From Deltaproteobacteria bacterium UBA5756 (GTDB taxonomy: Bacteria > Desulfobacterota > Syntrophorhabdia > Syntrophorhabdales > Syntrophorhabdaceae), in NCBI GenBank assembly GCA_002418985.1, contig DIFE01000138.1:8437-19280 (forward strand): a DNA stretch of 10,844 nt. The letters run 5' to 3'. Every line of letters starts with the position of its first letter. Positions within the stretch are counted from its first letter, which is position 1. Positions 1 to 6,912 of the stretch are shown piece by piece. Under the pieces are notes generated by a model. It had not been told where the DNA came from, ran no database searches, and was given only the letters and a program-made list of their open reading frames with translations. The position numbers were made by a program, and so were the translations under genes.

Positions 1-2996
1 TCGCTTGAGTGGCGCCGAGCTTACCGAGTGCTTCGGCTGCGCACAAGCGCACGGCAATACTGGGATCGTTGAGCATCTCGATTAATCTGTCGACCTTCTT
101 AATATCTCCGAGTTCACCAAGCGCTTCGGCTGCCGACCAGCGCACCGCAGGCGAGGTGTCATACAAAGCATTTCTCAGAATATTTATAGTTTGTTCGCAC
201 ACGATCACGCGAAAGATACCAATTAACATCTCTTTGAGATCAGATTCATTATCCGACGCAGCTTTGTAGGCATCGAGCAAACAATTGACTTCGTCAATTC
301 TTGGCTGCCACAAAACTTGAGGAAAACGAAAACCTTTAGTGAATTGACGGAGGGCTATTGCAACCGCATGAACAAGAGGTGGCTCGTTGCACAAATTTGA
401 GAGTAATGCCTGTACTATAGGATTAACGTGAAAAGTCTTGCCCAACATTACAGAACCTGTGACAGATAGTGCTGACCGGACCGCACGGCGTATATCACGG
501 GACCTGAGATTGGACCCGAGTTCGTCGGTCCAATCAAAGATGCTTGCCTCATCATCTGGCTGCACTTCAGCTTCAATCATGCCAAGTAGTTGGCCTGGAT
601 ATTTCCGCTCCTGAGCTGGTCTACGAAAGAATTCATCAAGAAGGCATTCCTTGAGAATTGCCCCCCATAAGCTTCGACTGACTTCTAGAGCCGCCGAATA
701 GACTATAGTGGTAATACCCCATCCGACATCATCATTAGTTACTATTTCTGAAAAAGTTACTAGCACCCTCTTGGCAACATCTTCACTTACATTCGGTTCA
801 TCCGCTAGACAACGGGCGGCTAGGACCGCGCGAGGTCGTATAGTTTTATCTCCAACCTCCTTGGCAATGGGTATTAAAATTGATAGCAAGACCTCATCCA
901 CGTCATCGTCCTTGCAGTCCGCTACCAGCAGCCTTAGCACTTCTTGCCACGATTCAGCTACCTGCAATTCAATTTCTTCGGAACCGTTGGGCTCGGGCTC
1001 GGTCATTATACCTGCTAAAGGTCCTATATGTTCAGCAAGTGATTGCTTTTTATCCCGTCCAGGATATCTTCCATCTAAAAGCGCTCGTGAAGCTAAAAAC
1101 TCCTGTAATGTAAGATGACGAAACTCCCACAACGGGTTGTGATGATTCTCTCGCTGGCGCCATAATCCTCCCGATTTTATAAGAAGGCTGGAACGTGCTT
1201 CCAACAGACTGAGAAAATCTTCGGGACTTCGGCGACGAATTGGGCGGACATTTTGATACTCTTTCCGTACCTGTTCCAGAAGGTCTAGCGCATCACTTTC
1301 GGAAAGGCGTTGGGTACCGCGACGACACATTTCAAAAGCCAAGTATTCAAGTTGGGGAATGGCCTCATCTTCCTCAATGATTGTGTAAAATCTCGGATTC
1401 CAATTTAATAACACTGAAACTGCTTCTGCATAAAGTTTCGTTCGTTTGTTTGGCAGTTTGCCGACCTTGCGTTTAACGAGCACAAGAGTGGTCAACAACA
1501 TAGGATTGCCAGTAAGACGCTCAATGCGGTCACTGGAGTGGAGAGCTTCAATCAACTCAGAGATACGCTGCCGTTTCTGTTCCGCTGGTTTATAATGCTC
1601 GGTCACTTCAACCCAATGCTTTGCGAAGAGGTTTTTATCATCCTTGGATAGGTCTCCTATCATGCCATGTTCGAAATTTGTGCCCATACGGTATGGCATG
1701 TCTCGGTATCCGACTATTCGGGATGTCACTACGATAGATACATCCGGGTAGCGAATCGCTGTCCTCTCTAATTCTTGGCAAAACATCACCCGCACCTTTG
1801 GATCGGCAATCTCGTCAAGCCCATCAACAAGCAGCAAAGCTTCACCCCTTGCTATACGGTCCAAAATTACCGCCCGCATAACATCAGCTTCTTCAGGTAG
1901 AAGATCTGTCTTCTTTAAATGTTGGGTTAGAAAATCCACGAAACTCCTACAAAGATCCGCGTCGCCCAAATCGCGGCATCGGATTAGCACCGGAATCCAC
2001 TGTTTTTGCGGCAACGTTTGGGTGTCGGAGGAGATTATAGGATGGGTCTTGCTGAAAACGAAGAAGGTAAACGGTTGCCATCCATCGAAGCAGCGTGGTC
2101 TTACCACCGCCAGGATCACCTAGTATTACCAAGCGCCTTGCTGCTCCGAGACGCTCACCGACTGACGAGCGTACAGTACCAGTAAACGTCAGAGCGCTCT
2201 CATCCCCCACTAAACGCCCAGCTTCCCAGAGCCTCTTTTTTTGACGTACTTCTTCAAACCGTTTCACGCTGGCGCTGTCGTATCTGTCATATTCCTTTGG
2301 TTCGACGATAATTCGAAGGGGCACATAAAGCTGACGCAACATTAATCTCTGTGTAGCTATGTCTATATCACCCTCAGGGAGATTACTCAGGTCAATAATA
2401 TCCCAACTCTTGAGGGCTTTTTCGCAATAACCGCCAAGCGCTTGCATCTGTTTTTCCTTGGAGTAAACGCCGACTGCCTCCTCCGCCGTTTCTTGTATAA
2501 GAGCCACTTGCTCTCGAAGGTAGTCAAGGCTGAGTTGATGCCTCCAGTGGGCAAGGGCTGGGTTGCAGAAAACCATATTTTCGATAGCTTGGAAATAATC
2601 TGTTGCGAGGAACTTTATCTGGTCGGGGGTAACGTTTTTGCCTAAAGAGTCCGTCATTGAACGCACAAGGCGATCTTTTGAGGCATCGCCTTCCTTGATT
2701 CCGCCAGTCATGAGCCATTCAGTTAAATCATTTTGGAATACTGGATCGAGCAGCAGCCGCCAGAGAGGCGCCTCATCCTTACTGACGTTGAACGTGGAAC
2801 GGTTTCTAGCCAATTCGACGCATGAACGGCCCACTTCATCACGTAAAGAATGTCGCGATGCAAGTGCTCGACGAAGCTTTTCTTCGTCAGCTAACACTTC
2901 TTTAAGTCGGCGTTCTCTTTCAACCAGGACTGCCGATGTGATGCCATTTGCAGCAATCCCAATGATAAAACTTAGTAGGACTTCAAGTGGGCCCAC
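1..2996 (-). CDS. Membrane-anchored NACHT NTPase with C-terminal HEAT repeats (frameshifted, 3' end outside window)
   Basis: Probable NLR-like STAND ATPase; bacterial NACHT proteins of this build are known or suspected phage-defence sensors, so a defence role is inference. From the GTG at 2996 the order is: a hydrophobic segment at about residues 3-22 (LLSFIIGIAANGITSAVLV), a ~260-residue helical region, P-loop GDPGGGKTT (residues 293-301), Walker B LLLVDGLDEIAD (about 387-398), VVTSR (about 422-426), the NACHT-associated LTLQEFLA motif (about 628-635), then HEAT repeats to the window edge, for example PAVRWSAAEALGELGD and AVRLCAAEALGKLG. About 998 residues are visible. The P-loop frame ends in a stop at 1947; the frame carrying Walker B and everything after is open from about 2130 down to base 1. 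One extra base (or two missing) between about 2010 and 2060 therefore breaks the gene, or is a sequencing error. A TTG at 3041 would extend it by 15 codons but lacks a ribosome site. Confidence 0.87.
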
Positions 2997-3007
2997 GGCG
3001 GAAAAAA

Positions 3008-3014
3008 CTCCTTT
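3008..3014 (-). promoter_or_regulatory. Ribosome binding site deciding the GTG start of the NACHT gene
   Basis: On the minus strand AAAGGAG lies 11 bases before a GTG at 2994-2996. The longer TTG start at 3041 has an AT-rich palindrome upstream and no Shine-Dalgarno sequence. The GTG also places the hydrophobic segment right at the N-terminus. The spacing is slightly long, so the choice is likely but not certain. Confidence 0.55.
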
Positions 3015-3043
3015 CGTATGATGCGATAAGTTGTTGATCAAAT

Positions 3044-3067
3044 AAACTAATTGAATTAGTTTGTCAG
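3044..3067 (-). promoter_or_regulatory. Perfect palindrome and possible -35 upstream of the NACHT gene
   Basis: Bases 3044-3062 read AAACTAATTGAATTAGTTT, a perfect 9-bp inverted repeat around one base. On the minus strand it follows directly after CTGACA (3062-3067), a 5/6 match to a -35 box, so the palindrome would fill the -35/-10 spacer. The -10 is poor (TATTTG at 17 bp, or TTTATT at 15 bp). A dyad in this position is typical of an operator for a dimeric repressor. The rest of the gap to the repeat block (3068-3255) is AT-rich and shows no gene or clear signal. Confidence 0.4.
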
Positions 3068-3348
3068 TCGTTCTTAATTTGGATCGTTAATACAGGAAAT
3101 TAGGCCACTATCGTTTACCTCCACCATATATTTATCGTTATAGTATTGTCAAGAGGAATTTATCCTTCAGACTGCTGATCAATTCCTAGAAGAATCTCTC
3201 TATTGCCCTCAAAGATTAGTCCCGATACAATTACGGCATTCCTTACTCTAGTGCCGGGGTAGCTTTGGGGACATCCTTCACATCTTCACATTTTCCGATC
3301 TGCTTTTCGCGTTTTTTTAAGTCGTCAAACCTCTCTTTAGCCCACCGA

Positions 3349-3611
3349 GCGGGGAGTCTCAGCCTCCAGGGCAGCCGTTAGCGGAGGATCACGGGACCCG
3401 TTGCATTTCGGGGCACGTGGACCGGCCACGAAAGTGGCCGGGACCGATGCGTCTGACTGCACCGAGTTGATGATATCCTGCTATCTTATCTCTGCGGATT
3501 TCCAGTTAACAGTCTTTGCAGACCTCTGTCCGCAATGAGCATCGAGTGCGCCGAAAGCGCTTAACGGGTGTGATTCGTAGCGTGGCTGCCCTGGAGGCTG
3601 AGACGCCCCGC
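3349..3611. repeat. Long imperfect palindromic element, copy A
   Basis: Outer arms 3349-3376 and 3584-3611 are inverted and match at 27 of 28 positions. Inner sequence continues the dyad imperfectly: CCCGTT followed by a TTTCGG core occurs on the left (from about 3397) and, inverted, on the right (about 3550-3570). A strong hairpin CCGGCCAC-GAAA-GTGGCCGG sits at 3422-3441. No conserved coding frame is seen. The form suggests a MITE/REPIN-like repeat or a structured RNA; neither can be proven here. Confidence 0.65.
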
Positions 3612-3697
3612 GGACCTCCCGTAAAAAGAACAAGCAGAAATAACATTCAGAATGACGGGCAATGAGTCACGGGTGGTAGTTTATAGCAATTTGTTTT

Positions 3698-3718
3698 CCA
3701 ATTACTAATTACTAATTA
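3698..3718. repeat. Heptanucleotide tandem repeat, 3 units (copy A)
   Basis: Three units of the form C(C/T)AATTA run head to tail, followed by CC. The equivalent tract in copy B has five units. It lies at the boundary between the diverged left part and the nearly identical right part of the direct repeat. Confidence 0.8.
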
Positions 3719-3798
3719 CCAGCCTCATTCTTCGTACACAGCCACTCTGGCAAGTTTCTCAGATTGCAGAAAGCAATCGACAGGTAAAGAACGGTTCG

Positions 3799-3970
3799 TT
3801 AAAAGGATATTCTCGCGGCGGCGTTGATGCTGTGGGCGATGTAGTTGTTTTCGCTTATCTGGGCATCGTAGCCGATGTGGAAGGATGCGCCGTTTTTCAG
3901 GAACATGGCGATTGTTGCGCCGCAAAAGAGGAAATTCTTGTCGGCGGAAGGGCCCTCTATGGCGAATGGG
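3799..3970 (-). pseudogene. 3'-terminal fragment of a second autotransporter gene
   Basis: Read on the minus strand, this encodes the last ~57 residues of an autotransporter beta-barrel, from FAIEGPSADKNFLFCG to the final INAAARISF and stop at 3799. An aromatic C-terminal residue is the classic outer-membrane beta-barrel assembly signal. It matches the end of the large autotransporter at 6913-10557, with four base differences over 172 bases; three are silent and one is Ile for Val. Homology stops at 3970, where two tandem copies of AAACCGGGG (3971-3988) lead into the RAYT relic. The open frame happens to extend to 4002 but those codons are not autotransporter-like. It has no signal peptide and cannot be functional alone. 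Confidence 0.85.
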
Positions 3971-3986
3971 AAACCGGGGAAACCGG

Positions 3987-4533
3987 GGGGACGTTCGTTC
4001 AAAAGTAAATAACTTTATTCAGGCGAGCTTCAATTCCTTCCTCTTTGCAATCTCTCTTCCCCTTCTCACAGCAACGCCTATGGCGGGTCCTGTGATCGAA
4101 AACCGCAAAGCGAGATCCGCTAATTTGACACCCAGCTCTGTCACGGCGAAGAAGCAGAAGACGCTCTTTGCCTCGACAAGCTTCTTGTACCTAACCCGGG
4201 TGTAGAGTTCCTGAGACGATATCCCGTAAAGCTGGCAGATCCTTCTCTCTATCGCGGCGATATCGATACCCGACTGTTTCATCTCACAGCGCCGGGTCAT
4301 TCTTTCCTCCGCCCGTGCAAGCAGATCTGTGACAAATGACGTGTCACCCAGTATGCGCTCCTCGCCCTTCATTAATCCCTCATGGACAGATCTTCTCGCC
4401 TCTTCCCATCCTCCGAGACTTCTTACCAGTCCCCCCCCACAAGCTCGGGCCGCCTGCTCATTCGAACCGAACAATACGTTGGCGGGGCTCCGACAAGATG
4501 GCAGAATGTGAAAAAAATGCGAAGGGAGTCCCC
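3987..4533 (-). mobile_element. Decayed RAYT (REP-associated tyrosine transposase) element
   Basis: The relic is bounded by inward-facing GGGGAC motifs: GGGGAC at 3987-3992 and its complement GTCCCC at 4528-4533. Between them lies only the 3' half of a RAYT gene. Reading inward from the right end on the minus strand, GGGGAC is followed by a pyrimidine-rich stretch and TTCACATTCTGCCATCT. The left ends of both direct repeats on the plus strand show a similar order (GGGGACAT, then TTCACATTYTCCGATCT). This points to one family of element ends. The boundaries are inferred from motif placement, not from target-site duplications, which I could not identify. Confidence 0.55.
4019..4474 (-). pseudogene. 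C-terminal fragment of a RAYT / IS200-like Y1 transposase
   Basis: The translation carries the characteristic RAYT C-terminal region: GGGLVRSLGGW, then KGEERILGDTSFV, then a coiled section and a C-terminal helix-turn-helix-like domain with EAKSVFCFFAVTELGV and ITGPAIGVAVRRGREIAKRK. The N-terminal Y1 catalytic domain (HxH and catalytic Tyr) is absent. The only start is a TTG at 4474 with no ribosome site. A run of eight G (minus strand, 4431-4438) interrupts it: one more G would put upstream SRRPELV in frame with GGGLVRS, matching the conserved RPELVGGGL motif. The gene is therefore both 5'-truncated and probably frameshifted. It cannot act as a transposase. Confidence 0.8.
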
Positions 4534-4595
4534 GTCCCTACCCCCGCGAGCCTGCTTCTCAGCACCTGAAGATCATATGCCGCGGAAAGGAGGAA

Positions 4596-4651
4596 TTTGC
4601 CCAAAGGGCAAAGCCGTGTTATAGTGAGTCAAATACGGAGTTATACTCACA
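4596..4651 (+). promoter_or_regulatory. Promoter and operator-like palindromes of the HTH-ImmA/DUF4411 operon
   Basis: TTGCCC (4597-4602) and TATAGT (4620-4625) are separated by exactly 17 bp and resemble -35 and -10 boxes. The -35 lies inside a perfect palindrome TTTGCCCAAAGGGCAAA (4596-4612). A second dyad, GTGAGT (4624-4629) and ACTCAC (4645-4650), overlaps the -10 and the translation start region. GGAG (4637-4640) is the likely ribosome site, 11 bases before the ATG at 4652. Autorepression by the encoded HTH protein, as in many toxin-antitoxin operons, is the natural inference. Confidence 0.6.
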
Positions 4652-5797
4652 ATGGCATACGTGGAAATTAAACCGGATTTGCTACGCTGGGCGCGTAAGC
4701 GCTCTGGGCGTAGCCTTTTTGATCTGGGCCGCCGGTTCCCGAATATTGCAGCCTGGGAAAGCGGCGAGGCGCGTCCCACGTTAAAACAACTCGAAAGTTT
4801 TGCGAAGGCCACTTACACTCCCGTAGGCTTTCTTTTTCTTCAGGAACCTCCCGTTGAACAAGTCCCCATACCCGATTACCGCACGATGGATAACGAGTAC
4901 GCCGGATACCCGAGTCCTAATCTCCTTGATACAATTTACATCTGCCAACAGCGGCAGGAGTGGTATCGGGATTATATGCGTTCCATAACCGAAGAGCCGC
5001 TTCCATTTGTCGGTTCTTTATCTTTAACCGGTAATATCGCAGATACCGCTGCAGAAATTCGCAACGTGCTTGGATTTGACCTTAATGAACGCCGGAGAGT
5101 GCCCACCTGGACAGAAGCGCTGCGGCGTTTTATTGAGCAAGCCGACGAAGCGGGAATCATGGTAATGTGCAGCGGGGTGGTTCTGAACAACAACCGCCGC
5201 CATCTTGTTCCCGAGGAATTCCGTGGTTTTGCTATAGCAGATGATCTGGCTCCACTTGTATTCATAAACGGAGCGGATACCAAGGCGGCTCAGATGTTTA
5301 CACTTGCGCACGAACTGGCCCATATCTGGCTGGGCAGGTCGGCTCTTTCGGATTCCCAGCCCGCAATTCTTCCGGGAAATGATGTTGAGCGCTGGTGCAA
5401 CCAAGTGGCTGCTGAAATATTGGTGCCTCTTTCTGTTCTCATTGACGAATATCAGGAAAGAACACCCTTGCGCGATGAGATGGACCGATTGGCAAGGCAT
5501 TTCAAAGTGAGCACTTTGGTGATCCTGCGGAGAATTTTCGATGCTGGTGGAATTACATATGACGAACTCCGGAGCGAATATAGCAGGGAACTCCAAAGGC
5601 TGATTCGCCTCACAAAAGGAGGGGCGGGTGGCAACTTTTACCTGACCCAAGCGGCGCGTGTCAGCAAACGTTTTGCGCGTGCCGTTGTAATAAGTACTCT
5701 CGAAGGCCAGACGTTGTATCGCGATGCCTTCCGCATGCTCGGTTTTTCGAAGCTCACAACCTTTCGCGAACTGGGTCGCAGCTTAGGGGTGGCCTGA
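4652..5797 (+). CDS. XRE-type HTH / ImmA-IrrE metallopeptidase (probable antitoxin)
   Basis: A 381-residue protein. Residues ~5-58 form a Cro/CI-like helix-turn-helix (for example WARKRSGRSLFDLG, IAAWESGEARPTLKQLE), in the short form typical of HTH-ImmA fusions. Residues ~150-300 are the ImmA/IrrE (COG2856) Zn-peptidase domain with the zinc motif HELAH at 220-224 in FTLAHELAHIWLG and the third-ligand region CNQVAAEILVP with Glu255. The ~80-residue C-terminal tail is usual in this group. Family members act as proteolytic or DNA-binding regulators; when paired with a PIN-like gene they are predicted antitoxins. It is intact, is preceded by a convincing promoter, and its TGA directly abuts the ATG of the next gene, implying co-expression. 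Whether it cleaves a repressor or simply binds DNA and toxin cannot be read from the sequence. Confidence 0.93.
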   Translation: MAYVEIKPDLLRWARKRSGRSLFDLGRRFPNIAAWESGEARPTLKQLESFAKATYTPVGFLFLQEPPVEQVPIPDYRTMDNEYAGYPSPNLLDTIYICQQRQEWYRDYMRSITEEPLPFVGSLSLTGNIADTAAEIRNVLGFDLNERRRVPTWTEALRRFIEQADEAGIMVMCSGVVLNNNRRHLVPEEFRGFAIADDLAPLVFINGADTKAAQMFTLAHELAHIWLGRSALSDSQPAILPGNDVERWCNQVAAEILVPLSVLIDEYQERTPLRDEMDRLARHFKVSTLVILRRIFDAGGITYDELRSEYSRELQRLIRLTKGGAGGNFYLTQAARVSKRFARAVVISTLEGQTLYRDAFRMLGFSKLTTFRELGRSLGVA

Positions 5798-6289
5798 ATG
5801 GCCTATCTGCTCGATGCCAATGTCTTTATCCAGGCGAAGAATCTCCATTACGGGCTTGATTTCTGCCCGGCCTTCTGGGAATGGCTGATTGCAAATAATG
5901 CCGCCGGGAAGGTTTTTAGTATAGAAAAGGTTGGAGATGAGGTCATTGCAGGAGATGATGAACTTTCGGAGTGGGCAGTGCAACGCGGGGCGGGGTTTTT
6001 CCTCAGGCCGGATACCGCAATTGTGCCAGCTCTAGGGGCTGTCAGCGGTTGGACAATGGGCCAGCGATATGAGCCTGCCGCGGTGAGCTTGTTTCTCCAG
6101 GTGGCTGATTATTATCTGGCAGCCCATGCTCTTGCCCACGGACATACTCTCGTTACACACGAAATAGCATCCGAGTCAAAAAAGAAAATCAAGCTTCCCA
6201 ACGTTTGCATAGGACTCGATGTGAAGTGCATGACTCCTTTTGAAATGCTGCGGACTGAAAGGGCACGTTTCATACTTGGACCTCGATAA
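5798..6289 (+). CDS. DUF4411 family PIN-like protein (probable toxin)
   Basis: A 163-residue protein with the full DUF4411 pattern: N-terminal MAYLLDANVFIQAKN, then CPAFWEWL, FSIEKVGDEVIAGDDELSEWA, ADYYLAAHALAHGHTLVTHE and a C-terminal FEMLRTERARFIL. Acidic residues Asp6, Glu48, Asp104 and Glu122 fall where PIN nucleases hold their metal ions. This makes an endoribonuclease toxin likely (inference from the fold). Its ATG follows the upstream TGA with zero gap. AGGGGTGG at 5785-5792 can serve as ribosome site, and translational coupling is likely. Length and ends are normal for the family. The pairing of HTH-ImmA with DUF4411 is a recurrent predicted type II toxin-antitoxin arrangement. No obvious terminator follows; the next sequence is direct-repeat copy B. 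Confidence 0.9.
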   Translation: MAYLLDANVFIQAKNLHYGLDFCPAFWEWLIANNAAGKVFSIEKVGDEVIAGDDELSEWAVQRGAGFFLRPDTAIVPALGAVSGWTMGQRYEPAAVSLFLQVADYYLAAHALAHGHTLVTHEIASESKKKIKLPNVCIGLDVKCMTPFEMLRTERARFILGPR

Positions 6290-6418
6290 TTTGTCTTTTG
6301 CTGGTCATCGCCGAGACATCTGAAAAGGGTAACTTTGGGGACATTCATTGCACCTTCACATTCTCCGATCTGCTTTTCGTATTTTTTAAATCGTTGAAAC
6401 CTCTCTTTAACCCACCGA

Positions 6419-6712
6419 GCGGCGAGCCTCAGCCGCCAGGGCAGCCGTTAGCGGAGGATCACGGGACGGGCCGTTGTTAGTTTAAGGCTGGTGGGGCCCG
6501 TTGCACTTTCGGGACACGCGGACCGGGCACGAAAGTGGCCGGGACCGATGCGTCTGACTGTACCAAGTTGGCGATATCCTGCTCTCTTATCTCTGCGGAT
6601 TTCCGGTTAACAATTTCTACCCACCTCTGTCCGCAATGAGCATCGAGTGCGCCGAAAGTGCTTAACGGGTGTGATCCGCAGCGTGGCTGCCCTGGGGGCT
6701 GAGGCTCCCCGC
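6419..6712. repeat. Long imperfect palindromic element, copy B
   Basis: Outer arms 6419-6446 and 6685-6712 match inversely at 26 of 28 positions. Compared with copy A, a T in both arms has become a C in both arms (ninth arm position), so that change is compensatory. The internal CCGGGCAC-GAAA-GTGGCCGG hairpin (6523-6542) has one mismatch that copy A lacks. It lies ~200 bp downstream of the autotransporter stop codon. Confidence 0.62.
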
Positions 6713-6797
6713 GGACCTCACGTAATAAGAACAAGCAGAAGTAACTTAGAATCACGGGCAATGAGTTGCGGGTGATGATTTACAGGAATTTGTTTTT

Positions 6798-6832
6798 CCA
6801 ATTTCCAATTACCAATTACTAATTACTAATTA
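6798..6832. repeat. Heptanucleotide tandem repeat, 5 units (copy B)
   Basis: Five head-to-tail units of the form C(C/T)AATT(A/T), with the same following CC and flanks as the three-unit tract in copy A. The unit-number difference suggests slippage. Confidence 0.8.
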
Positions 6833-6912
6833 CCAGCCTCATTCTTCGTACACAGCCACTCTGGCAAGTTTCTCAGATTGCAGGAAGCTATCGACAGGTA
6901 AAGAACGGTTCG

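Larger units (their letters stand above)
3256..3970. repeat. Direct repeat copy A (autotransporter 3' end plus downstream block)
   Basis: This 0.7-kb block recurs in the same orientation at 6327-7084. Both copies begin with a GGG-TA-(A/G)-CTTTGGGGACAT type sequence and end inside the codons of an autotransporter C-terminus. The part from the heptamer repeat to the right end (3719-3970) is nearly identical to copy B (about six differences by eye). The left part differs at roughly one base in ten and lacks a ~30-bp insertion present in copy B near 6468-6497. The copies flank the RAYT relic and the HTH-ImmA/DUF4411 operon. Confidence 0.9.

Noticed and set aside
708..1118. 136-residue plus-strand ORF
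   Set aside because: Antisense to the open NACHT-HEAT frame; Ser/Thr-rich low-complexity shadow.
1947..2130. Programmed frameshift in the NACHT gene
   Set aside because: No recognisable slippery heptamer with a downstream structure; NACHT proteins are not known to use frameshifting. Mutation or sequencing error is simpler.
3422..3441. GAAA-loop hairpin as a Rho-independent terminator
   Set aside because: Strong stem but no T run on either strand, and it lies hundreds of bases beyond the autotransporter stop.
5024..5650. 208-residue minus-strand ORF
   Set aside because: Lies antisense within the HTH-ImmA gene, which has clear motifs on the plus strand.
6477..6761. Minus-strand 94-residue ORF across the palindromic element of copy B (contains KSAEIREQDIANLVQSD)
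   Set aside because: In copy A the same frame has an in-frame TAG after AEIR, the sequence is palindromic, and substitutions do not look codon-biased; most likely a chance ORF.
3698..6832. CRISPR-like interpretation of the heptamer tracts
   Set aside because: Units are seven bases without spacers; simple tandem repeats only.
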